Assembly: GCF_029784155.1 (NCBI RefSeq)
Contig: NC_073693.1
Span: forward strand, 115,346,503-115,410,502
Origin: Uranotaenia lowii
Taxonomy: Eukaryota; Arthropoda; Insecta; Diptera; Culicidae
Length of the DNA stretch: 64,000 nucleotides
Direction: 5' to 3'
Part shown: positions 32,119 through 46,000 of the stretch, piece after piece
Position numbering within the stretch: position 1 is the first letter of the stretch
Layout: every line of letters starts with the position of its first letter
Notes under the pieces: model-generated
Database searches by the model: none
What the model was told of the DNA's origin: nothing
What the model saw: the letters and a program-made list of their open reading frames with translations, nothing else
Program-made: the position numbers and the translations under genes

Positions 32119-35100
32119 CTGAGATGAATTTTTATAAAAAATTACGTCAATTCCATGGCGGAAACAAAATTTTTCCTTTTTGCTAATAACAAAATCACGC
32201 GATGCTTAATGTACACTCAATTTTCGTGTTAATTTAAACAAAATGTGATTTTTCATTTGTTAAGATTTATGTTTGACGTTCACGTGCACAAATAAATGAT
32301 GGGAAAACATTAAGAAATATAGTTTTTTTTCCAGTACAATAAGTTTAAATCTGGAAGAAAACAAAAACAATTCAGTTGCGCACATTTGTCTCTATTAATA
32401 AAATAACATCAAATTGCTGTCAAAATGCAGATCAGGGATGCCATCCGAACATATTTGCAACACTTCATCACAGCAAACTGTTATTCTTCCCATCAGACGT
32501 TGCGAAAAGAAAAAAAAAATATTTTAATTCAATTTCAATTTCTATTCTTTTCAAAATTCGACTACCAGCCTACACTTCTTCCATATTATTCGGAAATTTT
32601 AAAGATATGTCACAAGTGTCTTATAAGTATATATGGAATAAATCCAAGTCCATTATTAGAGTACATGGATATTAATTGTTAGCGGAAACGATTTGTAAGC
32701 ACTGTTTTTTTCTTAAATCTAGTAATTAATTATGAACTATCAAAAAATTGTCATGTCATTGCTGAATAAAAGCTCGGTATAATATCCTTTGACTTCAGAT
32801 CTGGATATGATTAATGATCTAACAAACCTCATAGTTTGATGATGATAAACCAATTTGTTTGAAAGTTTTCAAATACTCACAAGAAACATCTGGCATGAGA
32901 CAATATCAATACCATCTATTAATATGAATTGTCGAAAAAACCCATTTTTTTGCCAAATTGAAAAGCAAAACCCGTTATCTAGTATAGAGAAAATAACGAT
33001 ATTTCTATTCAAATATTTTTTTCCCTTAAATATTAGTTAGCAAAAATTTTATGAACAGTTAAGCAGTTTTTTTTCTATTCTAAGCCGATTGAATTTAAAA
33101 CCTTTTTCTTAAAAAACACTTTATGTCAATAAAAATCGGTCTTTTGAAATAATCAAATAAGGAAGGTTATTGAAAATAATTGCTCCGATCCATATTTTGT
33201 TCACAAATATTTACAAGTATGGTATGGAGATATTTTCTTAAACCCCTTTTTGTATGTTTGTTGATTCACTAAAATTTTGATTGTGCAAGAATAGGAATAA
33301 ACAATTTCATTCATTATAACTGGCATCTCTGATCAAGTCGAGTCCGAAGTACACGCTATTCACAAGTTTTTTTTTCGAATTAGTGCTTCCATTTTGTCCG
33401 CTAGAGGATGCTGATGGTGTCGCCTTCTCATTATATGAAGAAAACAAGTGTGGTGAATATTGGTTTCTATAATATTTGCTCATGCTTGATTTATCCATTA
33501 AATTATTTAAAACAAATTGTAGAAGAAAATTTAGGTGATTTTTATATTTTTTAAATATTTTTTCAAACATGTTTGATGTTCAACGATAAATATGAATATT
33601 GTTTTCATTTTTGAAGTCAAAATAAAAAAATGGTTTTCTCTTCTGATTCAAATCAATCGAAAGATTTTCTTTAATTCAACCACGGTATAAAAATAGTTCA
33701 GATACCGGTATTTCGATAGCAACTTATCTTCAGTGAGCGTTTAAGGGAATCTTTCGACTGCTTTGATTCAGTGGAATTATTCAACCAAGTTGGTTCACAA
33801 CAACACATAATAAAATGTTTTCTCTCATAATTTGATACAATTTTTTTAACTGATAGTTTGTAAGTTGGAACGCTATTGGAGCTTAAACTTAAAGCTTAAG
33901 CTAATTTTTTTTTGCTTGACCGAGTCGTTGAACAGGATGAGCAATAAATTCACCAATGTTTGAAAGGTGTTTGGAGCCACAATAATTTTTTTTTCATACT
34001 CATAATAGTACAAGCGCCAAAAACAAAATTCATGCAACTGGCAAAAATATATTAATTCAATTAGCGTGAAAAACAAACAGTGCATCCAATATCCGTTCAA
34101 CAAACAAAAGCAGTGCCTGGGAGCAGTATCGAATGTTATTTCTCTCAAGCCAAACCCTGGATGAATAAAAAACAAAACAGCGCATAGAAAACAGGTGCTG
34201 CACGCTGCTTCTGGACTTTCCGCCTAGCAATGAATGAATGTGCTGAGCACATGTATGTGGGCGGCCGAGCATCAGCATGGTGGTAGCAAAACAACATCAT
34301 AATAAACTTTGCCCATATACATATATTGGGCTATTCTTCCGAGCCTTCGACTTTGGTTTGGGGTCATACAACGGATGTAAGTACAACCGGAATCGAATGG
34401 GACTGGCGAGCTGGCTAATATATCCCGATTCAGCTGCTGGATCGCAGGATCATGAGATATTGTGAGGACTAAGGTAGCCATTTCTACAACACGTGTTTTC
34501 CAAATAAATAAAAAACTATTCTGGCTTAATTTCTTAACAGGTTTTTTTTTTTTAATTCTAGAAAGGAAGTGTACTACCAAATTAAATATACTTTCGTTCC
34601 GTCCGTTTATGATACCTGTGTATAAAATACGATTGTTTTTCAATATGGCCAAGCGTCCACCGATCCTAATATATGAGTTTGTTATTCATTTCTCAACACG
34701 ATTAAAAATGGGGAAAACAACAAGCGACACTTGTTCTGGTCATCAGAATCATGGATGGGGCCAAACAAAAAATAACACATATTTTTCTTTCCCCCTATTT
34801 GCCAAATATGTGACCAGATCATAAACTTGCGGGCAAACATAGGGTGACGTTTCGCATGGTGATGACGGAAACGAGTCCCGAAAAAACAAAGTCCAACAAC
34901 GTCACACATGTTGTGATTTTTTTGCTGTCATTTTTTGGTCTCGTACTCACACTGAAGCTGCCTTCAGGACTGTGCTCTTCGAACTTATGTAGTTAGAAGA
35001 AATGTATCCTGGTGGAATGCGGAAATAGTGGCAGGAAAAAAGATGTGGGTGTGGAAACACGTGTTAGCTTACACAAATATGTCTTTTGAGAAGTTATTTC

Positions 35101-35755
35101 CAGAAATAGGAAGACATTCTGATTCGATTAGAGAATTTGTTGAGCCAATAGGTGACCGACTTAAATAAATCTGAAAGATCGGAGCCTAGTGGAAATGTCA
35201 TATTCTCTAGAATTTAAGATTTTTAAGTCTGCATCAAAAAACCATAAAAATGTAATCGAGATTTAAGACTATTTGAAATTTTAGATGCAGGTTCAAACCA
35301 GTAAAATTTGTACCCAATTTTTTAAAACCTACTTGAAAATCATTATCTGCTCAATTGGTCTCCTATCACATTGTGCAGTAGTGGCTCCAGAGAGTTGACT
35401 AGAAAGTTATGTCGTTGTGAATATAGCAGAAGAGTGTATTAAGAAAATTTATCTTTCTATCCATTTGTTTTCAGGTAGTTTTGAAAACGCTAATAAAGCT
35501 TTTACTAAATATTCCGAATGCTGTATTAAAACTCCTATGAAATATAAACTAAGAAGGTTGTTTCAACCTTCCTTTTGCATGTTTTATAAAGGCTCGCAGT
35601 GCATGATTTTAAAACCGTAATAAAATTAGGTTACAGTCCCAATAGCGATGTCAAAACAAGACCCGCTCAGGCTAGATTGCACATTTTTCTATTGGAACTC
35701 TCATTTATAAGTCATGTGTTTTATTTTTCAGATAAATAAAAAATATATATAAATA
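32119..35755. other. AT-rich anonymous DNA
   Basis: No supported gene. Minus-strand frames of 87 codons (33307-33570, with a Ser-rich patch) and 126 codons (34272-34652) exist but have no domain, splice support or codon bias. No TIR or SINE head found. Confidence 0.35.
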
Positions 35756-36450
35756 CTAGCTGACCAGGTGTACTTTGCTACACTTTCCAAAAATAAATTA
35801 AATTTGCTAGAAGATTGAAATTTAGTTTTTCTTTGACAGAATTTCAACATAATTAAGAAGCAAAAGCTTTTAAAAGAGAGCTGCAACCAGAGTATCGAAT
35901 TTCAGAACAAAGATGTTTTCTTAAAATTGATCTCTAAATTTGTTTTTCAAGATCTAAAACTTTACCTCTATTTTTAAAAGCTTCGTAAAGTTTATAATGA
36001 TGTCAAAATGTATGTTTTGATTTTATGGACTTCCAGCCCTTCCCATCTTCCTACGCGAAAAGTGCTCACGAACTACTAAAATATCCTTTTTAGTATCTAA
36101 ATGACGTAACGTTTCGCTTTATTTGTCTGTTAAGTTTTTTAATTATGCCAAATATAATATAAATAAAGACTTGCTCCTTCTTTCCGACTCCACCCAAAAA
36201 TGTTTAGCTATGCAAACAACCTCTCCTATAAGATATGGTTGTTTTTGCTTAATAAGTTCTCGATTTATGCTAACAAACTTGTATGGAAGCCCTGATTGGT
36301 AAATAAGTTTTAGCTATACAACGCAATTTGAATGGAACTCCGTTTGTCCCTCTCTCCTTAACACTGCAATGCAAAAGCGTTTGTAACAATCATTATCTCG
36401 TGAAATCACGTTAATAAGTTTTTTCGCTATATGCTGAACTTGTAGACATG
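35756..36450 (-). mobile_element. Degenerate Helitron remnant
   Basis: a|CTAGCTGACCAGGTGTACTT at 35756 is the reverse complement of a Helitron 3' end (...GTCAGCTAG|T). Downstream phrases such as aacaaacttgtatggaagccc recall the interior of such elements (compare gggggctcccatacaaag near 17508 on the other strand). The right boundary is uncertain, and no 5' TC...tatata end was seen. Confidence 0.45.
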
Positions 36451-38460
36451 ACACATTACAACTTGAAGTGATGCCAAACAACACTTGTCATGGTTTGAAA
36501 TCTGGCGATTTTTTATACTGCAAGTTTCTATATTTTTTTGTTTAAGCAAAAACTGCAAATTGCATTCGTATGGATAAGCTGTAACCCAAGGAGTTAAGGA
36601 AAAGAATGTTACCTAATATGTTTCAGTTTTATAACTCGGCTCACAGCAATTTCCTCTTTTTTGTTAAGGGCTTTTTTAAGAATTTTCAAGATTTCAGTGT
36701 CGTACTCGGAGCTTTCATTTTCGGATAATTTCCAGAACGCAAACACGACACCACTGTTCTTCGTAAAATTCGTTAACAGAATGACGCGTAACACGACATT
36801 CTTTTCTTTCGTGCGCACTCTGTTTCCACTCTCTTTCTTTCAAATGTTTTCTCTATGGAATCCTAACGCTCTTTCGTTAAGTTCTTTTGATTGCTACACG
36901 TCAAATTATGTTTAATGTTTTTGTCATAGAATATATCCATCAATATCATTCGTGCTATATACATATTTTTTATTTTGATTTTATTTATCTCAATATCTTT
37001 CTATATCCACCACATTCAGCTTACTGAACTTATTTGTTCATTAACAATCGATCCAATATTGAATTGATCGAGTAAAAAATCTGTTCTTGATACGACGGTG
37101 GTAGGCATTTTTTTTTTAATTCTCATGTAAACATCACACAAAACCTTAAAATGATGGTTTATGCGTCGAGAATGGAAAACAGTTTCCAAAGTTTTTTTTG
37201 CTCTTATTTTTTAATTTGAATTCAGACACACCGGGGCAAATCAGTTTTCAACAAACTCTTGTTAAAAGTTAAATATGCAAATATTTTGACTAAAAGATAT
37301 TTTTATGTAAACATTTGTCCCACTGATTGTGAAAACACAATGCTTTTTGTGAATTTATTTATAGATGCGTAACATAGTGTAAAGGTTTATTTAATCGAAT
37401 TTAATTGATATATTAGCAGTTTTTCTGCAGTATAAGTTAATGTTTGATACTTTACTCTTACTAAATGATGTTTTAAGCAAAAGACCTTCATTTACAAAGA
37501 CATTTAATAATTTTGAATATCCACTTCTGATTCAACACACGGGATACCCCTTTCAGACCTTTCTCACATAATGCTGAATCATTATGGAGAGAAAATTCTT
37601 AAAAGGTAGATGTTTCATTGCTAAAAGGCGCTTTTGAACTTACTCCATCGTGTAAAATGACAGACGTTAATATTATTTTCAACACTTTCAAGTGATATTG
37701 GAATTTATAAAAAAAAATCTACTTCCACTTTTGCCAAAGTAGCCAAAATAAGTAAAACATAAACTCACTTTTCTTGTTTACGTACTTGAATTGTGATTTT
37801 AATGATTGTGTGTACACAAACAGTACAGTGTTTTTCGGTGAATTATTGAAAAAATAGTTGAGTTTATTTAGTCATATTGTTTATTTGGGCTAACAAATGA
37901 TAGTTGAAGTAGTTATTTATTCATTTTTTGTAAATGTTGAACGTTTGCACTTGCTCTAGTGTACCTTCTAAACTGAAAACTCTTCCGAAAAATGCATATC
38001 CTCACTTTTTGGTATGAAAAAGTGGTTTATTTTATTGATGACTTTAACTTATGCTTACAAAAAAAGAAAAAAAAATCTGCATAAGGCTTTTAAATACATC
38101 AATCTTATGTGATATATTTTATAGAACAGGCTCTAGTTCAGTTGATGTGTCTGTTCATTTTCAGAAAAAATTTATGTTGTGCTAAAAATTCAAAGGCGCC
38201 TGATACATTTTCAGTAAAGAACATTTGTACATGTTCAACAAATGTTTTCGATCTATTTCTTTCTCATTCTTTTTTCTGTTATCGATATGAATCAAAACTA
38301 ACCTTAGGCATATTTCCTCCCACTTTCCTTTTTTTTCAAACGTCCGCAAAGAGTCATACCATTGTTTCATATGCATCAGTATTGAATTCATATATTTCAG
38401 AATTCAACGGCTGTTTCAATTAACACGAAATTAAAACAGTTTTATTCTTTAAAATCGTTA
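36451..38460. other. AT-rich anonymous DNA
   Basis: No supported gene or repeat boundary. Overlapping frames on both strands at 38109-38423 are short and unsupported. Confidence 0.3.
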
Positions 38461-38471
38461 ATGTTGTTTTG

Positions 38472-38661
38472 GCTTGTGATATAGCTCAGTTGGCAAGTCT
38501 GTTGTCTCCTGAGCCGATGTCCGTGAGTTCGAGCCCAAGAGTAAACATCGAACACAGTTGTACCGGATAAGTTTTTCAATAACGATCCGCCAACTGCAAC
38601 GTTGATAAAGTCGCAAATGCCATAAAAATGGTAAAATGACTATAACCGAAAAAAAAAGTTT
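38472..38661 (+). mobile_element. tRNA-derived SINE, family A copy 2
   Basis: Same unit as 13604-13796, with tatagctcagttggcaagtc and gtgagttcgagcccaagag boxes and an A-rich end. It is flanked by the 11-bp duplication ATGTTGTTTTG (38461-38471 and 38662-38672). The two copies differ by a small deletion in the head and a few substitutions. Confidence 0.87.
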
Positions 38662-38774
38662 ATGTTGTTTTGATTCGATCGGAAAAATATCATTCTGGGT
38701 CACATCTAGGCGTCATTCATCACCATGTGCTACAAATAGTCTAGGAATCAAGCAGAGTACTTTGAAATATACAA

Positions 38775-39436
38775 GGTAGGCTATTTCGCTTTCTTTCAAC
38801 GTGTTGGTAAGAGGCTCCGAAAAATAGTTATGGAAAAAACTGGCAAATGTATGAAATTTATCAGAAAATCACATTGTTCTCAAAACTGACGAGGATTAAA
38901 ATTATGAGAAAAATATGCACTGATGCGTTTTAATGCAACAAACAATATTTGGCTTTTCAATTTCGCAAAAAGTAATATGCAATGGGATTTTTGTCGATTT
39001 AAAATTAAGATTTGATGATATTTTCGCCTTTTTTTGCTTTTTTCTTGTGCGATTTGAATGAAAATTCTAACAAATTGACTTTTTATCAAAGTATTTCAGA
39101 TACTTTATCAAATTTTTAACATGGACAGAAGAAAATATTACATTGCTTGCTCTCAAAAAAGAGGGACGGCGATAATTTTTGTTTTTTGAATGCTCATTAT
39201 TTATGGTTCAGGTCCGAAAATCCAATGCAAAAAAAAGTTCTCGATGAGCCTGAAGAAACAGTCTTTAATCTGAAGCCCTTTTCAAAAGAGTCGTATAGCT
39301 TTCGACGGAGAAATTAATAATGTTGATTGCCATTCTATACAAAACTGCCAAATTTTCATAACTATTTTTGTTGGTATGTAAACATGCTGTGTACATACAC
39401 GGAGCTTTGAAGTGAGGTTAAGCGAAATGGCCTACC
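38775..39436. mobile_element. TIR element (MITE), about 660 bp
   Basis: GGTAGGCTATTTCGCTT at 38775 and AAGCGAAATGGCCTACC ending at 39436 are inverted with one mismatch. A second, looser inverted pair (aaaaatagttatg near 38819, cataactattttt near 39357) continues inward. No target duplication is clear, so the superfamily is undetermined. No transposase. Confidence 0.6.
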
Positions 39437-39879
39437 TGTTATTTTCCATATACTATGGGAATCAAGAAGAAAAAAAATCACATCTAGGCTTCAAAGCGCC
39501 ACCACGTGCATTGACAGAATGCCTGGTTGAGAAATACGCGCCCAAATGTTGCTACTAATCAGTATGCTATGCCATGGTTGGAGACGAAAAACAAACCGTC
39601 CAAAGGAAAGAAAATCTCGAAAAAATGGATGCCATGACTTTTATTTGATTAAAATTAAACCGATTCGCATGCCTACAGAATATTCTAAAAATAATTTCAT
39701 TTGAATCGTTTGGGTCATTTCGGAGGAGTAGTACTACAAACACCGTTACAAGAGAATTTTATATAATAGAAGAAAGATAAAAAGTGGTATGAATATCAAT
39801 ATAATATAAATGTTGAGTGAAAGGGCCCAAAATTTATAGCCCTCATGAAAAATCCACAAGATGAAAGGGCTAAATGAAT

Positions 39880-40870
39880 AGTTAGAATTCGAATTTCGTT
39901 GTCAGACGCCGTCTTGAAATCCAAGATTATTATATCCACTCAACTGGAAAATGCTGTAAATGGCTACAAATCGCATAAAACCCCGGAATATTGGTATAAA
40001 ATGAAAGAACTCATAAGTATAGGTCGTATTTCGATATCTGACACAATCTTGAAATCTTTTCAAATCTGTTTATTACTAATAATAGCTTCAAACCCCCATA
40101 ATATGGCTATTGGATGAAAGGGTTATACAAAAAGAAGTCGATTTAACTACTTCCGCTTAAGTTTAAATTGCTGTAAATCACAGAAAGTCGAATGAAAGCC
40201 CCACATTATGAATATTGGATAAAAAGGCTATACAGGAAGAAGTCGAATTGGGTATTCTGACGCTATTTTGAAATCCAAGATGGCGACTTCGCCTTTCTTT
40301 CCAAACCTGTATATTATTGATAATCGCTTGAAACCCCCATATTATGGGTATAAGCTGAAAGAACTAAACTAGAAGAAGTTGAGTTTCACTATTTAACGCC
40401 ATCTTGAAATCCAACTGATGGTTTCCGCTGAACTTGAGTTTCACTATTGAACGCCATCTTGAAATCCAAGATGATGGTTTCCGCTGAACTTAAAATGCTA
40501 AAAATGAAAGGGTGAAATGGCTAAACTAGAAGAAGTCATATTCCGCTTTCTGACGTCATCGTGAAATCCAATATGGCGGCTTTCACTACACTTCAGAATG
40601 CTATAAATCACTGAAAATCGCATGAAACTCTCACAACTTGGGTATTGGTTGAAAGGGCTAAACACGTTTAGAAGTCTAATTTCGTTTTCTGTCATTATCT
40701 GTATCTGTCAATGCTGTAAATCACTGAAAATCGCATGATATTTTAATGAGATTTTCGAACAATGTAGAAGTTTTATGGGGTTTTCAGTGGTTAACAGCAT
40801 TTTAAACATTAGCGGAAGCCGCAATCTTGGATTTCAAGATGGCGTCAGAAAGAGAAATCCGACTTCTACT
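39880..40870. repeat. Diverged repeat array around a CATCTTGAAATCCAAGATGG palindrome
   Basis: The phrase ttgaaatccaag occurs near 39912, 40269, 40407 and 40462, with weaker copies near 40051 and 40559, and inverted near 40826. Each is followed by gcggctt-type and tgaaagggcta-type segments. Spacing is irregular (about 55-220 bp), with repeated aatcgcatgaaa and agaagaagtcga phrases. This is an old tandem or nested array, not coding. Confidence 0.55.
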
Positions 40871-40904
40871 TACGACTACGACTATACGAAATACGATTTC
40901 TACA

Positions 40905-41085
40905 TTCAAAGTCACAGCCTGTGGCTTAGAGGATAGCCTTCAAGTCTTCTAAGCCAGCGGGCATGAGATCATGATCATGAGATAGTACTGTTTCCATAGA
41001 TTGGTAGTTTTAGCATTTGTAAAATGCTAGTCATCATATCCTCGAAAGATGTACGCTAAGAGTTAAGAAATAAGGAATATCTTCG
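40905..41085 (+). mobile_element. tRNA-derived SINE, family B copy 2 (diverged)
   Basis: Matches the unit at 592-791 through cttagaggatagccttcaag, a damaged B-box region (gcatgagatcatgatcatgag) and the body phrase tagcatttgtaaaatgctag. The B box contains a small duplication, so it is likely dead. Confidence 0.55.
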
Positions 41086-42740
41086 AGGAAACATCAAGTT
41101 TCATTGGGATCCTGTATGTGTTTGTGTTTGTTTTTTTTACTTGTTTAGCCCTTTCATTCAGTACCCCTATTGTGGAAATTTCAAGTAAATTATATGCTAT
41201 TTATATGGCTCTCGTAAAACCGTTATAAAACTTATAAGCCATTTATCTGACCATAATAAAGCTATTCAGCATTGAATTGATTTAACGCCATGTTGGTTGC
41301 AAACTCGAAGGGCACAAAATGACGCCATGTTGATGGATTCACAATGTCAAGTACCGTAAACTGGGGGAACTTTTATCACTTTTTTCATTCATTTTTGAAT
41401 ATTTTGGAAGGGGTTGCTTTTTCGTAAAACCTAAAATCTTTAAAACACTTACTGAGATGAGGAATACTAAACATGATCAAAAAAAAAAACGACATCAAAT
41501 TTTGGCTTTGCTTAGCTGTATTTTATTTCTCAATGAACCGATTTTCAAAACTCAAATTTTAATTTCTTGTCGTTAATTTGATCATTATTTTCATAGCACA
41601 TACTAGCTCTGTCATAATTCCCAGTTCTTCAGTATATTGGAATGATGATCAAGAGGTTGGAAATGTTCGCTTCGGGTCATATTGACCCGAACAACTTTGG
41701 AGGGTTAACCTTTGAAAAAAATCGATAAATAAAGGATCCATTGACTTTTTTGGCCAAATTGCTCCTGATGTAACAGTTAAAGTCCTAGAAAAAAGGAATT
41801 CTCAATCCCCCCGACCCGATTTTTTTTTCAAAGTCAGGATTTTGGCCGAGTTTATTATCCATAAATCCAATAAAGATTCGAGATAAGTCAAATCTGGCCG
41901 GGATGTCCAGATATTGTTTAAAACTACCCAAATTTCGCTTAAACTTAATTTAGATGAATCATTTAAAACTTTAACTTCATTTTGTTGCTAAGGCTTTTGA
42001 AGAACTAGAAAGTACAACAAATTTTGCAAGCCTTCTACAGTGAGTGGAATGAAAATAGCACTGTTTTCGCTTTTCGAAAACTAAATGACTGACTATCATC
42101 AAGATTTTTCCTAAAATTCCCTATGTAAAATTAAATAATAATGCTTATTTTGACTTTTCAAAAAGATGACGGTTGTGGTGGGGATTTGAGGCGATTTTTT
42201 TTATTCCATTAGGCTTTAAAGGGTTTTTTATGAGATTTTGCTCTCGCACTGACGTATTTGACATTTTAGCTATCATAGTGCTTATTTTTTCATTAACCTG
42301 ACGGAAAAAGATAAAACACGAAATCTATTCAATCTCCTTCCTGAAGTACTTAAGCTTTGTTCCCGAAAATCAACTGTCCATAAAAAATATCACATCATTT
42401 GAACAATATTACTAACGCAATCCACCATTGACAGTTTGCAATAATCTAGATTCATTCAAATCAGTCCCGGCTTCCGGTGCTGATGGTTCAATCTACTCCC
42501 ACATATGCAAATTTTCCTGGCTCGAGATTCACAAGGTCGTAACTCTGGGCTTTAAAGCCAAGTTGATTTTAAAGTTGGTTTTCTGTTGTCAACAAAAACT
42601 TTTGAAAAGATTGTAGTCTTTTCATTTGTTTTTTTTAGAACTTTTTTAAAAGAAGAAGGGGGAAACACATAACAACCGAATGAACTTGAACCGAAATCAT
42701 CTCCCGCCCTCCCAAAAAGTTCATAGCAAAACCGTGTCAG
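41086..42740. other. AT-rich anonymous DNA
   Basis: Contains gtaccgtaaactgggggaac at about 41353, which looks like a TIR start, but I did not find its partner. No supported gene. Confidence 0.3.
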
Positions 42741-43024
42741 CTTGACTGGTTTTCATCGGTTGCGCCTGTCGTCGGAATCCTCCGGATCGATTCGATACAG
42801 CCAGCCTGGCAACAGCGAGTGTCCCTCGCTGCGTTCCCCTTTTTCGTAATGTAACACAGTCTGGTCCCGCAGTTTCCGTCCAAAACTTTGGCCACGTGGG
42901 CAGTACGCGTGTGGGTGCGAGAGAGCTTTACCCCCGAAAAGTATGCAAATGAGTAGCGAAGGGATCATCGCGGTACATAGTCCACAGATACACGGACACT
43001 CAGAGGGCCGCATATTTCAATAAT
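42741..43024. other. GC-rich islet in AT-rich DNA
   Basis: About 280 bp of sharply higher GC (cgcctgtcgtcggaatcctc, tggccacgtgggcagtacgc), with an 86-codon open frame on the minus strand (42753-43013) and an octamer-like atgcaaat at 42944. No domain or splice structure is seen. It could be a conserved regulatory element or a host exon. Confidence 0.35.
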
Positions 43025-46000
43025 CTCTATGAATAATGCTCAATTTTGGAGCACCCTGACTGCAGCCAGGCTTTTGTATCTCAATACAACATGCCGAGCG
43101 AATCAACCGTTTTCTTGTTCTTCCTTTTCCCCGATATTTTGTGCATATTTTCATAACAGCTTACCCTTTCTATACACAGGTTCCGGATGGATTCGATTTG
43201 AAGGGTCTTTGATGACTATTCAGAAACTTTTGTAGCTACAGACAGTTTTCTGCTGGAACACTTACCTATTCAGGGGGAGAAAAGAAACAAATGGGAGAAC
43301 ATCAGAACAAGAGATCATTAGTTATTCGTATTCATTAGTAAAGTTTTAAAGCGAGACGAAAGCCGTTGTTGGCTGGAATGTGCCATGTTTTTGTTTCAGG
43401 ATGTTGTTGGTGAGCGTTATAATTCCACTTTAAAAATGTAAGGAGATATTCAGGAAACTTTTTTTTATCTTAATTTTATTTTGATTTTCTTGTTCTTCTG
43501 AATCCATCTCAACTCCACATTCACAAAACTCGTCTTTTTCTAAGGTGCAATGAATTTAGGCCCTTATTATTTTTTTATTAATTTTGATGCCCTAAAACTT
43601 TTGAAAAAAGGTAAAAATTATATAAGAAAATTCTGCTCTTTCGTGACAAATCTTTAAAGAATAAAAAAAATGAAAGGCACTAGGTACAAATATTAACTAT
43701 TATTAAGACCGCAATTAAAATCTACTTCTGCGAAAAAAAAACTAGTGATTTTTTTAATTTTTAAAATTAATTTTTCCAATTCTGTGATATAATAGAATTT
43801 AAAGAAAAATTGTCAGTAAATATTAAAACTAAATTGAATTAAATATATTTTTATAAGCAAAACTCTAATCGTTTTGTAGAATTCAACAAATTTATTCAAT
43901 ATAATAATACCTTTTTTAAAACTTTATTCAGTAATGCCAAAAATACTTATTTTTCCAAGCTTAAAAATATGAAAAAATTATCTTTTAAGATCATTCATCG
44001 TCATCATCATCAAAATATCATTTCCTTATTGAAACAGAGTTATAATTAAATTCAGAATCAGTTTTATATTTTTAGTAGATTTGTTAGTTAATCAGCTTAA
44101 TATGCTTTTCATTTATTTTAATTATTTTAAATCTTTTTTTTTACATTTGACCATTATTTTTTAAAAGTTTGAAAAACGATTTTAAAAAGTAACTCTAAGA
44201 GTTAATTTTAATAAGCAAATAGTAATTTAATTAATGCTTTGTGCTCTCAATATTAACAACATTTTTATCAGTTTCGTATTTGATCATTCAAGAAATCACC
44301 CATTTCTAAACCAGAGACGATGAATTCAATATGTTTTTTTACTTGGAAAGTTATTATTGTGAATTTCAATAAAACATGAACTTTTTAGTCATTTATTTCG
44401 ATGTAAGAATATAAAATTGGATTTCATCTCTTTTTTCGATCACTGGCTGATATTTTCATTTTTATCAGATTGAATTTAATCATTATCTATATTCAATATC
44501 ATTCATGTTATTCAATAATTTCTCTTAAGTTTAAATAGATTTCTTCCTAATTGAAAGTTCACATTTCAAATATTGATTGAATATTATTTTAATCATGGTT
44601 TGTTTCTGACCTAATCTGGAATTTATTGAGGAATTGGGATAAAATTTGTCTTTGAAACTGATGTTATATTGAAAGTATTTTATGATTTTTAAGTCCGAAG
44701 CTTTTTTCTTCTTCTTAATAGGAATTAAACCCATTATGGTCAATCTTACTCGTTCCTCGTTGACTAAAAACTTCTTTTTCAGAAAAAGGATTATCATTTT
44801 GAATTACTTTTCAATAAGCAACCGAAAAAAAACACTGATTTGAAACTTTGATTCTTATTTATTTTGAATAGTTAAATATAAATAAAATGATTTTTTGTAT
44901 TTATTATGTATTTTTGGTATTGTTATTATTTCTAGCAAAATTTGAATTTTGAAAACCACCCCCCCCATGGACGGGTGCTTCGCACGGGCCTGTTCAAGAG
45001 TATTTTCTACATTTTCTCAATTGTAAATTTTTATCCCATTAAAATTCTCCCAATGCAATAACAAATATATTTTTTCCATTGAAAGTTTTTGCCTACTTAA
45101 TTTTAAAATTTAACGGAGTGAACTAAATGTGAACATGAATATTGATTTATTGAGGCTCCCAAGGTTGAAAAATGTATGTTGTCTTGAGTATTCAAAAGTC
45201 AAGCTTGATGCCAAAGTATCAAGTGTTGCGTAGATGTAATGAACAATCATCACTGCATTAAACTCTATGGAGCCACTCTTTATTTTTACTGTTTTTCAAT
45301 CATAAAACTGGAAGGAATTTTTAATTGTTAAAAATCTTATCAAACCAAACTTATGCCTTGTTTCTAAGTATATTCTACTAATAAATTTTTCAAAACTGCC
45401 TTTTTTTTCTCTGGAGCCACTAGTCCGCGAAAGACACGTACGTATTCTGAGTAATCTATCGTCACGTAATTATTCCTTAATTCTGGAAAAAATACTCTAT
45501 TGGAGACTTCCAAAGTTATGTTTACAACTTTTTTCATAATATGTTTGGATGAATATTAACGTACAAAGATCTAAAATATTTATAGTAAACTTTGGCTAGT
45601 GTTATTGCTAGTGTGTTTTCATAGGTATTTATAAAACATTCAATATTTCATTTTGATTCTGCTAGACTACGTTCAAATGCTTAAAAATAAATCGATACGT
45701 CATAGAATTCAAATTTAAAAAATTTAAATTTTTTGATTACTAGAAGCAAACAAACGTGTGTACTTTTGTGATCTAGTTGTGAGCAACATGAGATGAAAGT
45801 CAAAGGTTCACAGAAGACATATTCCACGCGCTTGTACCGCTTACAAGTGTTTTTAATCCGTTCTCATAACGAAAAATTTCAAAATTGTAAATCATTTCGA
45901 TTATTCAAATTACACAAAACCAACGGAGGAATGAAAAAAAAATTTCACATGTTTTACATAATTTTGAATATATTTTTTTATATATGGAGATAGTGTAAAT

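Noticed and set aside
34272..34652. 126-codon minus-strand frame.
   Set aside because: No recognisable domain, no codon bias, overlapping plus-strand frames of similar quality.
39880..40870. CRISPR-like array.
   Set aside because: Repeats are diverged and unevenly spaced, and the DNA is eukaryotic.
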